The notes below the pieces were generated by a model. It ran no database searches, was not told the DNA's origin, and saw nothing but the letters and a program-made list of their open reading frames with translations. Source: JBDIAG01 sp963835085 (GTDB lineage: Bacteria > Actinomycetota > Actinomycetes > Actinomycetales > CAWJMD01). Taken from it: 64,000 bases of DNA. Both the position numbers and the translations under genes were made by a program. Positions 15,797 through 24,147 of the stretch are shown here, one piece after another. Numbering within the stretch: the first letter of the stretch is position 1; each line of letters opens with the position of its first letter. Where the stretch lies: the NCBI GenBank assembly GCA_963835085.1, contig CAWIED010000002.1, positions 62,001 to 126,000 of the forward strand, written 5' to 3'.

Positions 15797-16450
15797 TCAC
15801 CGCGACCTGACCCCGTCGCGCTCCGGGCCGCGATGCAGGCCAAGCGTCGCGAGGAGGTCTTCGTGGAGCTCGAACCAGACCCGGTGGCACGAGTCGACGT
15901 CGGTGTGGTCGACCCAGGCAGTCTGGCCGGCTCGGACGCGGCCGAGGGCAGTGGCGAAGCGCCTGTCATAGCCACCGAACCTGGCCAGAACGCTCGTCAG
16001 GCGGTCAGTGAGCGAGGTCATCCCACGCCCGATGACGACCAGTTCGTGGAGAACCCCCGAGTCCCAGATGGGGTCTGAATGGTCGTTGGTGGCCAGCGGA
16101 TCGTTGGACGTGGGCCGCAGCTGCCAGTCGGTACAGGCTTGTTGCAGGAGAGTGTTGAACGGCAGGAACTGGCGGTACACGTCGCGGACCTCGTTCGTCC
16201 CTCCGACAGCCACCAGCTCGGCGGCGAGTCGGCGCTCGTTCTCGGCTTGTCCCGATTCGGTCAACGACCAACCTCCGCTACCGGCGAAAGCTGTGTACTG
16301 CACCCAGCCGCGCGCCTCGGCAGCCTGCAGAGCCGCGTCGGTCTCTGCCTGATCGAGCTCGAATCGCCGAATGATCGCAGGCGTGTCTGCGAAACCCAAG
16401 ATGCGCACGGCGTGCAGCACCAGTACGCCAGGTGCAGAATCGTGCGTCAT
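15797..16450 (-). CDS. Winged-helix-like regulator or hypothetical protein (217 aa)
   Basis: Residues 8-90 (VLVLHAVRILGFADTPAIIRRFELDQAET, then AAEARGWVQ and SLTESGQAENERRL) look like a winged helix with a DprA/MarR-like turn and the TESG wing. The rest (about 95-215) holds several helices and a VWFELHEDLLATLG end that I do not recognise. ATG at 16450 follows AAGGAG at a good distance. It is next to a TetR/exporter pair on the same strand. A substrate-sensing regulator is plausible but unproven. Confidence 0.6.
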   Translation of the reverse strand: MTHDSAPGVLVLHAVRILGFADTPAIIRRFELDQAETDAALQAAEARGWVQYTAFAGSGGWSLTESGQAENERRLAAELVAVGGTNEVRDVYRQFLPFNTLLQQACTDWQLRPTSNDPLATNDHSDPIWDSGVLHELVVIGRGMTSLTDRLTSVLARFGGYDRRFATALGRVRAGQTAWVDHTDVDSCHRVWFELHEDLLATLGLHRGPERDGVRSR

Positions 16451-16532
16451 GCGTGCGCTCCTTGCCGTGCCGTAAGGCCCTGATAGTGCTGCTGGCAGGC
16501 TTGCCGAGAGCCGAACCCAGCTCCATCGCCGA

Positions 16533-17132
16533 TCACTCTGCGAACCCGGCTTCGAGACGCTGCAAAGCACGGTCCATGAGATTGCCAAGGTCCGCGGTGG
16601 GTTCGTAGGCAAGGGTGAGCATGGCCGCGATGCCAGCGCCGATGACGGCGCCGGCGAGGATCCTGGCCTCAGGATCGTCCGGCGCGAGGTGGCCACGTTC
16701 GGTGATCAGCTCGGCGATCAACGTCGTGCCGGCGAAGAGCTGGTCGAGCATGCGCGCCCGCAGCTCCGGCACGCTGAGGATCAGGCAGATGCGTTCGCGC
16801 TGCTGGGCGTTCTCGTCGACAGTCAGCTGGCCGAACAGCTCGCTCAAGGCGCGACGGATCGCCTCGAAGGGGGAGAGCTCCATCGGCTGGCCGCGGACGG
16901 CTGCTACGAAAAGCGGGTCGAGGTCGTCGAGGAGGACGACGTCCTCCTTGGTGGCGAAGTAACGGAAGAACGTGCTCTCGGAGACCTCTGCAGCAGCGGC
17001 GATCTCGCTCACCGTGGTGGCTTCGTACCCGTGGAGCTGGAACAGGCGGAGAGCTTCGGACTGGATGAGAGCGAGAGTCTTGGCCCGTTTGCGCTCGCGC
17101 AGCCCAGGCCGAGACGTCTCACTGCTTGGCAT
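16533..17132 (-). CDS. TetR-family transcriptional regulator
   Basis: This 199-residue repressor has the N-terminal HTH of TetR (ALRLFQLHGYEATTVSEIAAAAEVS, then STFFRYFATKEDVV). The C-terminal helical ligand domain is typical. Its start lies inside the end of the exporter gene (14-base overlap), so exporter and regulator form one unit in which the regulator likely represses its own operon. A matching palindrome lies at 18683-18703. Confidence 0.9.
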   Translation of the reverse strand: MPSSETSRPGLRERKRAKTLALIQSEALRLFQLHGYEATTVSEIAAAAEVSESTFFRYFATKEDVVLLDDLDPLFVAAVRGQPMELSPFEAIRRALSELFGQLTVDENAQQRERICLILSVPELRARMLDQLFAGTTLIAELITERGHLAPDDPEARILAGAVIGAGIAAMLTLAYEPTADLGNLMDRALQRLEAGFAE

Positions 17133-18669
17133 GGGTCTGCTCTTTCCCATCGTCGTCTCGAGTGGAAACCAGACCCTTCGGCTGGCGGCGGCCCGGCATG
17201 ACGACGATAGCGAGAATGACGCCCGTAGCAGCGAGCCCGGCAGACACGAGCAGCGAGACGCTGAGCCCTGAAGTGAACGCGTCCTGAACGTTCCGCAGCA
17301 GGTCCGGCGATCCCGCCCTCTCGGCCGCGGCCACTCCGGCGAAGACACTCTGCCGAGCAACAGAGACTGCCTCCGCGGGTAGCGCGATGCCACCGAGATG
17401 AGCGATATAGACGGCGCTGACGACGCTGCCGAGGATCGCACTGCCGAACGGTGCGGACAGCTTCTGGATCAGTTGGACGATTGCCGAGCCCGAGCCGCTG
17501 TTCGCCTCGGTCAATTGGGAGAGGGCTGCGGAGGAGGAGGTCGCCAGGGCAATCCCGATGCCCGTACCGAAGACGAACATCCACGCCCCGATAAACCATG
17601 ACCCGGAACCCGAATGGGTTCCCGCCCCCCACAATGCTCCTGCCGTGGTGACGACGAATCCTCCCGCGGTTGCCACCTGCCAACCAACCACCCGAGCCAA
17701 CTGGTCGGCACCCGACGCACCCAGGGCCAGGCCGCAGATCAGCGGGAGCAGCCGTAGGCCGGAGACGATCGCCGTCGTGCCCTGCACGCCTTGGAAGAAC
17801 TGCGGCATCACGAACAGCACTCCGGCCATCGCCAGTCCGACGGTTCCGCTGAGGATCGCACCCCACGCGAACGCTGGAGACCGGAAGAGTCCGAGCTCGA
17901 GAAGCGGCTGACCGCCGGAATCGATCACCCGGCGTTCCCAGAGGAGGAAGGCGAGGAACACCACGACGCCCGTTGCGATCAGCGGCAGCGCAAGAGGGCT
18001 CGTCCAGCCGTTCTGTCCCGCAGCGATCAGTCCGTAGGTGGCACCGGTGAGGCCGGCGGTGGAGATCACGATGCCGACCGCGTCGAACCGGATCCGTCCT
18101 GGCGCTTTCGACTCCGGGACGAGCGACGACGTGACGGCAATCGCAGCCAGGGCAATCGGGACGTTGATCAGGAACACCCAGCCCCACCAGAAGTGCGTCA
18201 GCAGCCAGCCGCCGAGCACCGGACCGAGCGGCAGCGCCAGGAAGTTCACCCCTTGGTACACGCCCACCGCCTTCGGTCGATCTTGCTCGTCGAAGAGCAC
18301 CGTCAGCACCGAAAGTGCCATCACCGTGATCCCGGCCCCCGCTGCCCCCATGGCGAGCCGGGCACCGAGAAACTCCTCGGGTGTGGTCGCGAGCGCGCAC
18401 ATCAAGGAGCACACGCCGAAGACGACAACAGATCCGAGTAAGACGCGCCTGTGCCCGACGCGGTCGCCGAGCCGTCCCATCGGAAGCACCGCAGCAGCCA
18501 AGACGAGCAGGTAGCCCGAAGAGAACCACTGCAGCTGCGACTCGGACGCGTGCAGCGACGTCGCCAGCGTCGGCGACGCCACGCTCAGGATCGTCCCGTC
18601 CATGCTCACCACGAGGATGGCCAGCATCAGACCGGTGAGCGCCCACCACCGCCGCATCTCCATCTTCAT
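17119..18669 (-). CDS. DHA2-family multidrug efflux MFS transporter
   Basis: This 516-residue protein has 14 hydrophobic helices. Motif A is GRLGDRVGHRRVLL and motif C-like glycines are GPVLGGWLL, as in EmrB/QacA proton antiporters. VSMDGTILSVASPTLA in helix 1 carries the D1-type acidic residue. It should export drugs or other hydrophobic compounds using the proton gradient. It is the first gene of the exporter-TetR operon, with the operator directly upstream. Confidence 0.92.
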   Translation of the reverse strand: MKMEMRRWWALTGLMLAILVVSMDGTILSVASPTLATSLHASESQLQWFSSGYLLVLAAAVLPMGRLGDRVGHRRVLLGSVVVFGVCSLMCALATTPEEFLGARLAMGAAGAGITVMALSVLTVLFDEQDRPKAVGVYQGVNFLALPLGPVLGGWLLTHFWWGWVFLINVPIALAAIAVTSSLVPESKAPGRIRFDAVGIVISTAGLTGATYGLIAAGQNGWTSPLALPLIATGVVVFLAFLLWERRVIDSGGQPLLELGLFRSPAFAWGAILSGTVGLAMAGVLFVMPQFFQGVQGTTAIVSGLRLLPLICGLALGASGADQLARVVGWQVATAGGFVVTTAGALWGAGTHSGSGSWFIGAWMFVFGTGIGIALATSSSAALSQLTEANSGSGSAIVQLIQKLSAPFGSAILGSVVSAVYIAHLGGIALPAEAVSVARQSVFAGVAAAERAGSPDLLRNVQDAFTSGLSVSLLVSAGLAATGVILAIVVMPGRRQPKGLVSTRDDDGKEQTHAKQ

Positions 18670-18682
18670 GACAGCTCCAGCT

Positions 18683-18720
18683 ATTTGAAAGTTACATTCA
18701 AATAAAAGTTACACTCAGAT
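18683..18720 (-). promoter_or_regulatory. TetR operator upstream of the DHA2 exporter
   Basis: ATTTGAA and TTCAAAT form a perfect 7-bp-arm palindrome around 7 bases at 18683-18703. A second partial copy overlaps it: GTTACATTCAAAT (18691-18703) is repeated as GTTACACTCAGAT (18708-18720). It lies 14 bases upstream of the exporter start at 18669. The AT-rich block is unlike its GC-rich surroundings. Binding by the downstream-encoded TetR protein is an inference. Confidence 0.7.
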
Positions 18721-18722
18721 AT

Positions 18723-18893
18723 GTGGCTGTCAAGACCGCCAACAGCGGCACCGTGAAAGCCGGGCTTGCTCTGGAGCATGGCGCGCTCGTCTCGTTCAAC
18801 GACGGACGCACTGCAGAGTGGCGCGACGCGAGCCCGCAGCGTCGCGACCAAAGAGCGCGGCCAAGCAGGCGCTCTACGCCATGGCGGAGCTAA
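18723..18893 (+). pseudogene. Small ORF, possible frameshifted gene fragment (56 codons)
   Basis: The ORF reads VKTANSGTVKAGLALEHG and VSFNDGRTAEWRDASPQR before an Arg-rich end that looks unnatural. Just beyond, another frame gives AKQALYAMAELI, as if one protein had shifted frame near 18850. I cannot name a family. The ORF stops one base before the convergent ridA stop. It may be chance coding. Confidence 0.25.
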
Positions 18894-19376
18894 TCAGGCT
18901 TGGATCGCCACTTCGGCGGAGATGACGACCGGGAGGTTGAGCGGGACGGTGGCAACGCCGATCGCAGTGCGGGCGTGCCGTCCGGCGTCGGCGCCATAGA
19001 GGGCGGCGATGAGTTCAGAACACGGATTCATCACCGCTGTGGTCTGCCGGTATCCGGGTTCGGCATTGATGTAGCCGTTGATCATGAGCCAGGCGCCAAC
19101 CTGGTCGAGATCACCCAGGGCGGTCTTGAGACTGGCGAGTATGGCGAGAGTGGCGAGTCGGGCCGAATGCTGCGCTTCCTCGAGAGACACCTCTCCGGGC
19201 ACCTTCCCGAAGGGACCGGCCGGTGCCCCGCTAACGTCGAGGGCGCCATGGCCGGAGACGAACGCTCGGTCGCCATGAATGCGGACCCAGGCGAAGGGGA
19301 TCTCCACACCTGCGGGAAGCACGGCGGCCGCAGGCAGGGCAAGTCCGAGTTGTTCGAGCCGGCGTTCGACGTCCAT
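18894..19376 (-). CDS. RidA/YjgF-family protein
   Basis: This 160-residue member of the RidA superfamily is of the type that hydrolyses reactive enamines/imines or acts in degradation pathways. Key segments are FVSGHGALD, ATLAILASLKTALGDLDQV and the end HARTAIGVATVPLNLPVVISAEVAI, in which the usual catalytic Arg of the RidA group (R in TARxAVGV) is present as R in HARTAIG. It is divergent from the VOC dioxygenase gene. It may therefore serve the same catabolic step. Confidence 0.87.
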   Translation of the reverse strand: MDVERRLEQLGLALPAAAVLPAGVEIPFAWVRIHGDRAFVSGHGALDVSGAPAGPFGKVPGEVSLEEAQHSARLATLAILASLKTALGDLDQVGAWLMINGYINAEPGYRQTTAVMNPCSELIAALYGADAGRHARTAIGVATVPLNLPVVISAEVAIQA

Positions 19377-19445
19377 CCGTCTAGTTTTGCACCGAAGTTC
19401 GAGACTTAAAGCGGTTCGATGATCGGGGGCCTCATGCCATGCCGC

Positions 19446-19492
19446 GAACGCGTTCATGACGATTGCGTTTGTCACGAACATGTTCGTATAGT
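19446..19492 (+). promoter_or_regulatory. Paired palindromic sites between ridA and VOC genes
   Basis: GAACGCGTTC (19446-19455) and CGAACATGTTCG (19475-19486) are perfect palindromes about 30 bp apart. The second lies between TTGCGT (19463-19468) and TATAGT (19487-19492), an 18-bp-spaced promoter candidate for the VOC gene. A regulator bound here would control both divergent genes. No regulator gene is next to it. Confidence 0.5.
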
Positions 19493-19538
19493 GACTGGAA
19501 GGTGACCTTGGTCAGCCGCTTCGAAGACTGGGAGCACA

Positions 19539-20444
19539 ATGACAACCGAGACGAGACCGAATCAGCCACCCAGCCATCGGATGAACGAGAGCTTGACCAT
19601 CGGCGCCGTAGAGCTGGCAGTCGCCAGCCTTGGCCGCAGCGTCGACTACTACACCCACGCTCTTGGCATGCAGGTGCTTTCTCGCGACGGCCACAATGCG
19701 CGCCTTGGAGTGCCTGGACGCACTCTGGCCGTTTTGCGCGAGCGGCCCGGCGCAGTGCCTGCGCCGCTATCAAGCGCGGGACTCAGCCACTTCGCGCCTC
19801 AGGTTCCGACTCCGGCCGACCTGGCTCGGTTCGTCAAGCACTACACCGCAGACCACTCCGACTACCAGCTCACCGACCATCTCGTCGCGCATTCCTGCTA
19901 CGTGACGGATCCGGACGGATACACCATCGAGGTCACCTGCGCCCGCCCACGAGACGAATGGCGCTGGCAGGACGGTCATCCGGCAGCCGTGGCCGACCCA
20001 CTGTCGCCGCAACGCCTCGCCGACGAGCCTGGCGCTGACCTGCCGTTCGAGGGCCTCCCGGCGACGACCGAAATGGGCCACGTCCAGCTCAAGGTGACCG
20101 ACCCCGGTCTCACCTCCACGGAACCCTTCTATTGCGACCTGCTCGGCTTCGACGTCGAAGGCCGACTGGGAAACCTGTTCCTCGCCGTTGGGGTAGTCAC
20201 CGATCAGGGCCTCCTCGTCCTCACCAACCGGTTCAGCAGCGACTCCGCCGAACCCGCCCCCGACAACAGCGCGCACCTACTCGGTATCGACCTGCTGCTG
20301 CCCACCATGGATGAGGTTCGGACAACAGCAGAAGCACTCGCGGCGGCCGACTACCCTCACGAACTCACCGCAGAACTCCTCCAGGTGCGAGATCCATCTG
20401 GAAACCTGCTGCGTTTCCGGCCGAAGGACGGGAACGCCCGCTAG
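19539..20444 (+). CDS. Two-domain VOC-family dioxygenase (CatE-like)
   Basis: This 301-residue protein has two vicinal-oxygen-chelate modules (about 20-150 and 175-298). In the first, GLSHFAPQV supplies His and DPDGYTIEVT supplies Glu, plausible metal ligands. The second begins with MGHVQLKV and ends LQVRDPSGNLLRF, where the usual Glu is missing. The layout matches catechol-2,3-dioxygenase CatE of Firmicutes and actinobacteria. The true substrate is not certain. It is divergent from a RidA protein. Confidence 0.85.
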   Translation: MTTETRPNQPPSHRMNESLTIGAVELAVASLGRSVDYYTHALGMQVLSRDGHNARLGVPGRTLAVLRERPGAVPAPLSSAGLSHFAPQVPTPADLARFVKHYTADHSDYQLTDHLVAHSCYVTDPDGYTIEVTCARPRDEWRWQDGHPAAVADPLSPQRLADEPGADLPFEGLPATTEMGHVQLKVTDPGLTSTEPFYCDLLGFDVEGRLGNLFLAVGVVTDQGLLVLTNRFSSDSAEPAPDNSAHLLGIDLLLPTMDEVRTTAEALAAADYPHELTAELLQVRDPSGNLLRFRPKDGNAR

Positions 20445-20520
20445 TGCACGGCTGGGGGTGGACGTGTTCGCGACGATGGAAGCCCGTCGCCGCACAGCTA
20501 CCAGTCGCGGAACGAAGAAA

Positions 20521-20548
20521 CCCTGCCCAGTGATGACACGGGACAGGG
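20521..20548 (+). terminator. Imperfect hairpin after the VOC gene
   Basis: CCCTGCCCAGTG (20521-20532) pairs with CACGGGACAGGG (20537-20548) with two mismatches and a 4-base loop. It lies 77 bases after the dioxygenase stop. It may act as its terminator. Confidence 0.45.
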
Positions 20549-20639
20549 TCAAACGGCCGGCCATAGCGGCGAGAGCGTCATGTCGATCGCGAGACGGTTT
20601 GGCGTGCACCGCGTGACGGTGTGGGAGAAGACGAAGTAA
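20541..20639 (+). pseudogene. HTH recombinase/transposase fragment
   Basis: An open frame ends with GHSGESVMSIARRFGVHR and VTVWEKTK, the recognition helix of a resolvase- or transposase-type HTH. It stops at TAA 20637-20639. No catalytic domain is present. It overlaps the 3' part of the truncated antitoxin on the other strand, so it marks an old insertion or recombination junction. Confidence 0.5.
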
Positions 20640-20751
20640 GGCCGCGTTTCTTCAGTGCCGCGATGTCGTATTCGACCTCAGCCTCATCCGCCCAGGCTGC
20701 GATCTGCTTCTCCGTTACAGGGGTGCCGTTGATGGTCTCGCGCTCGCTCAT
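20578..20751 (-). pseudogene. Truncated CopG/RHH-family antitoxin
   Basis: The ORF of 57 codons starts at ATG 20751. It reads INGTPVTEKQIAAWADEAE followed by YDIAALKKRG. This is the conserved N-terminal part of actinobacterial ribbon-helix-helix antitoxin-like proteins, which normally continue with a DNA-binding domain. Here the sequence changes at about 20637 to an unrelated Ser/Pro/Arg tail that runs antisense to the HTH fragment. The partner toxin is missing. A small palindrome CGTGAT-6-ATCACG (20760-20777) upstream could be its former operator. Confidence 0.6.
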
Positions 20752-20863
20752 GTCATTAACGTGATATGAAAATCACGGAACAAGGCAAGACTGGCCCAGA
20801 TCTTCCAGGGCGGCGCCTAGATGCGGGCAATGGCTGGCTCTACTGTCGGCGACACGTCTTGTA

Positions 20864-21225
20864 GTGGGGCCTCGCGGGCCACGTTCCCAGGTTAGCGAGC
20901 GAGTCGATCAGCGCGGTCCGGTGGTCGAGAAATCGCGTCAGTCTCAAACCCGTTTAAGTGCCTCGAATCGGGCCGTGCTGCTCGCTGCCTACGCCGAAGG
21001 TGTTCCGTTGAAGGAGCTGGCAACCCGGTTCGGTGTGCATCGTGGGACTATCAACAAGCTGGTGCGACGGGCTGGTCTGCCGCGCCGCAGCCCAGCACTT
21101 CCGGCCTCAACGCGGCAGGAGGCGGCGCGGCTCTACGCGGAGGGGTTGCGCTGCCGCAGGTCGCTGCCCAGCTGGGCATCAGCAACGACGGCCGGATCAG
21201 CTCGGCCCGACCGCTTGTCGGCGGC
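20864..21225 (+). pseudogene. HTH-domain DNA-binding protein, frameshifted and cut by IS21 element
   Basis: The first frame from GTG 20864 encodes AEGVPLKELATRFGVHRGTI and then RRSPALPASTRQEAARLYAE, a resolvase-type HTH with a second helix group. After about 21140 the family pattern continues only in another frame (ALPQVAAQLGISNDGRISSA). A one-base indel is implied. The IS21-type element begins near 21226. There is no recombinase catalytic domain. This is a relic of a mobile element's regulatory gene. Confidence 0.55.
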
Positions 21226-21433
21226 CACGAGAAACTGCCCGGAGACGGCCACGAAACTGCCCGCTGGCGGACATGAGAACTGCCCGCTGGCGGACATGAG
21301 AACTGCCCGCTGGCGGCCATGGGATCTGCCCGACACGACGTCGTCTGCCTTGCCGCGGTCCGCGGTTGAGGCCCCTTCCTCGGGTGCGATGAGCGGTGCT
21401 TGAAGTCGCTACCGCTCCCGAGGAAGGGATGAG

Positions 21434-22996
21434 TTGAAGTCTGCCGAGGAGATCATGAAAATTCTGGATGCCTACGACCTGACCGGGTCGTTGCGTGATG
21501 CCGGGGAGCTGGCCGGCTGCTCTCACCACACGGTGAAGCACTACGTGGACCGCCGCGCCGCTGGCTGGGAGCTCGACCAGGTGGCCGCGCGGCCGCAGTT
21601 GATCGATGAGTACCTGCCCAAGGTCGAGGAGTGGGTCGAGCGGTCCAAGGGCAAGGTCCGCGCCGACAAGGCCCACGAGAAGCTCGTCGCGATGGGCTAC
21701 AAGGGTTCGGAGCGCACCACCCGCCGGGCGGTCGCGAAGGTCAAGGAGAACTACCGTTCAGGGAAGGTGCGGGTCCACCGCCCGTGGGTGACCGAGCCGG
21801 GGATGTGGCTGCAGTACGACTACGGCGACGGTCCGGTCGTCGACGGCGTCAAGACGGTGTTGTTCGTCGCGTGGTTGGCGTGGTCGAGGTTTCGGGTGGT
21901 GATCGCGCTGCGGGACAAGACGATGCCGAGCGTGTTCGCTGCGCTGGATCAGACGTTCCGCCAGCTGGGTGGGGTGCCGACTTATGTGCTGACCGACAAC
22001 GAGAAGACCGTCACTGTCGAGCACATCGCCGGGATCCCGGTCCGCAACGCCCAGCTCGTCACCTTCGCCGAGCACTACTCGGTGGTCGTGCACACCTGTG
22101 TGCCCGCGGATCCGGCGTCCAAGGGCGGGACCGAGTCGTCGGTGAAGATCAGCAAGGCCGACCTGGTCCCCAAGGACACCAACCTGCTTGAGGAGTACGC
22201 CTCGTTCGCAAAGCTCGAGGCGGCATGCGGGGCGTTCTGCGAGAAGGTCAACACCCGCTCACATCGGCTCACGAAGCGGCCGCCGGTCGAGATGCTCGCC
22301 GAGGAACGGACCCGTTTGCACCCGGTTCCCGGGGTGCCGCACACGGTCGCGTTTGGGACCACCCGGGTGGTGCCGGCGAACACGCCGATGGTGACCTTCG
22401 AATCGGGCCAGTACTCAGTCCCGCACACGCTCAACGGGCGCAGTCTGCTCGGGGCGAAGGTGTGGGTCCGCACCCAGGGCGTCGGCATCGACGAGCAGGT
22501 CGTCATCGTCCACGTCAGCGACGACGGTCCGGTCGAGGTCGCCCGCCATGCACGCGCGACACCGGGCATGCCGAAGATCAACGACGAGCACTTCCCGCCC
22601 CAGCCCGAGGGACCGCTGGATCGTCGGCCACGTGCCAAGAACACCGCGGAAGCGGAGTTCCTCGACCTGGGTGCAGGTGCCCGGCTGTGGCTGGTCGAGG
22701 CCGCCGCGGCGGGCACGCCGCGGATGCGGGTCAAGATGACCGAGGCCCTCAGCCTGGCCAAGCTGTTCGACCCCGTCGAGGTCGACTGGGCACTTGGCCA
22801 CGCCGCCGTGCATGGCCGGTTCGCCGAGGCCGACCTGTCCTCGATCCTCGACCACCACGCGAGCCGGCCATCTGCCGGTGAGCACCGGGCCAGTGAGGAC
22901 TCCTCGCTGACTCAGGGCACCGCAGCGTGGGCACGACTCGGCCAACAGATCGGGCAGTCCACCACGTCGAGCGACAGCAGCGAGGTGATCGCATGA
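21434..22996 (+). CDS. istA: IstA: IS21-family transposase
   Basis: This 520-residue DDE transposase starts with an HTH (MKILDAYDLTGSLRDAGELA, then CSHHTVKHYV). The RNase H-like core includes WLQYDYGDGPVVDG (first Asp), LTDNEKT (second Asp) and KGGTESSVKI (Glu). TTG at 21434 follows GAGGAAGGGATG; an alternative start is ATG 21455. All catalytic residues seem present. Its stop overlaps the istB start (ATGA), ensuring coupled translation. Confidence 0.93.
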   Translation: MKSAEEIMKILDAYDLTGSLRDAGELAGCSHHTVKHYVDRRAAGWELDQVAARPQLIDEYLPKVEEWVERSKGKVRADKAHEKLVAMGYKGSERTTRRAVAKVKENYRSGKVRVHRPWVTEPGMWLQYDYGDGPVVDGVKTVLFVAWLAWSRFRVVIALRDKTMPSVFAALDQTFRQLGGVPTYVLTDNEKTVTVEHIAGIPVRNAQLVTFAEHYSVVVHTCVPADPASKGGTESSVKISKADLVPKDTNLLEEYASFAKLEAACGAFCEKVNTRSHRLTKRPPVEMLAEERTRLHPVPGVPHTVAFGTTRVVPANTPMVTFESGQYSVPHTLNGRSLLGAKVWVRTQGVGIDEQVVIVHVSDDGPVEVARHARATPGMPKINDEHFPPQPEGPLDRRPRAKNTAEAEFLDLGAGARLWLVEAAAAGTPRMRVKMTEALSLAKLFDPVEVDWALGHAAVHGRFAEADLSSILDHHASRPSAGEHRASEDSSLTQGTAAWARLGQQIGQSTTSSDSSEVIA

Positions 22997-23778
22997 CGAC
23001 CGCGAGCCCGATCAGCACGGCGCCGCCGCTGCCGGCCGATCTGGAGGACCTACTACGCCGGCTGCGGCTGCCGCACATCCGTCGTCACGCACCCGAGGTC
23101 GTGGCGACCGCGAAGGCCCAACGCTGGGAACCGGCCGAGGTGCTCAAGGCCCTGTTCGTCGAGGAGGTCGCCGGCCGCGAACGTTCCGCCCTGGCCACCA
23201 GACGAGCAGCGGCCGGGTTCCCGACCGGGAAGACGTTCGACGCCTGGCAGCCCGACGCATCCTCGATCCCGGCCCCGACCCAACAAGCGCTACGCACCCT
23301 GGAGTGGGTCCACCGACGAGAGAACCTCGTCGTGTGTGGGCCGTCGGGGACGGGGAAGACGTTCCTACTCGAGGCACTCGGGCAACAAGCCGTCGAACAG
23401 GGCCTCAAGGTCGCCTGGTTCACCCTGGAAGACCTCGGCGTCCTGCTCAGGCGTCATCGTGCCGACGACACCGTGTCCAAAGCGATCGCCCGCGTGCTGC
23501 GAGCTGATCTCGTGGTCGTTGATGACATAGGGCTGCTACCGGTTGCCGCGGACGCCGCCGAGGGGCTCTACCGGCTCGTCGACGCCGCCTATGAGAAGCG
23601 CTCGGTCGCGATCAGTTCGAATCTGCACCCGTCCGGGTTCGATGAACTGATGCCCAAGACGCTGGCCACCGCCACCGTCGACCGGCTGCTCCACCACGCC
23701 CACGTCTGCCAGACCAGCGGGGACTCCGTACGCCTCACCCAGGCACTTGCCGGCCAAGGGGTGAGCCCGTTGAGCTGA
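22993..23778 (+). CDS. istB: IstB: IS21-family AAA+ ATPase
   Basis: This 261-residue DnaC-like ATPase is the transposition helper. Walker A is GPSGTGKTFLLEALG and Walker B is LVVVDDIGLLP. The end (ATVDRLLHHAHVCQTSGDSVRL) is typical of IstB. IstB loads IstA at target DNA and aids strand transfer. ATG at 22993 overlaps the istA stop. The gene is intact, so the element may still move. Confidence 0.94.
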   Translation: MTTASPISTAPPLPADLEDLLRRLRLPHIRRHAPEVVATAKAQRWEPAEVLKALFVEEVAGRERSALATRRAAAGFPTGKTFDAWQPDASSIPAPTQQALRTLEWVHRRENLVVCGPSGTGKTFLLEALGQQAVEQGLKVAWFTLEDLGVLLRRHRADDTVSKAIARVLRADLVVVDDIGLLPVAADAAEGLYRLVDAAYEKRSVAISSNLHPSGFDELMPKTLATATVDRLLHHAHVCQTSGDSVRLTQALAGQGVSPLS

Positions 23779-23894
23779 GCACCCTGGTCGGTGGTGGCCG
23801 CAGCCCCCCTGGGCAGATCCCATGGCCACCACCGGGCAGATCTCGTGACCGTCAGCGGGCAGGTTTCATGTCCGCCACTGGGCAGTTCTCACTG

Positions 23895-24102
23895 GCCCTT
23901 GACAACCGCTGCCGCCCTCGGGTTGACCGGCACCGAACAACGCCTCCTGCCAGGGCTGGGAACCGGGCAAGGACTCTGGCGGGTCAAGGACAGGTCATTC
24001 GTGGTGCAGCACTAGCTCCACCCGGCGGAACTGCGTGCCTTCGAGACCACCGCCCGGATGACCGGCAAACCCCGCAAGTTCACGAATCGTGAGCTCTGAA
24101 AG
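23895..24102 (+). pseudogene. C-terminal remnant of a conjugation ATPase (VirB4/TraC type)
   Basis: Just past the IS, a frame encodes LGLTGTEQRLLPGLGTGQ followed by GLWRVKDRSFVVQH, then a TAG stop (24013-24015). The same frame goes on with LHPAELRAFETTARMTGKP to TGA at 24100-24102. This is the end of actinobacterial VirB4-like conjugative transfer ATPases, which read a Gln where the TAG now stands. The N-terminal ~90% is absent. It shows that an integrative conjugative element once lay here. Confidence 0.6.
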
Positions 24103-24147
24103 GGGCGGAACTCACGGGTTCATGGCCAGTGTAGGTGCGGTGCGGGT

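Larger units (their letters stand above)
21226..23894 (+). mobile_element. IS21-family insertion sequence
   Basis: A complete element of about 2.67 kb carries istA and istB in the standard overlapping order. Its left end has five 22-23-bp tandem units, each with CTGCCC (at 21235, 21258, 21280, 21303, 21326). The right end has four inverted units with GGGCAG (at 23811, 23834, 23857, 23880). Multiple terminal repeats of this kind are typical of IS21 transposase binding sites. The outer boundaries are good to a few bases; no clear target duplication was seen. Confidence 0.88.

Noticed and set aside
21051..21336. Short minus-strand frames with repeated VSWPSPGSF-like text
   Set aside because: They are produced by the IS21 terminal repeats read as protein.
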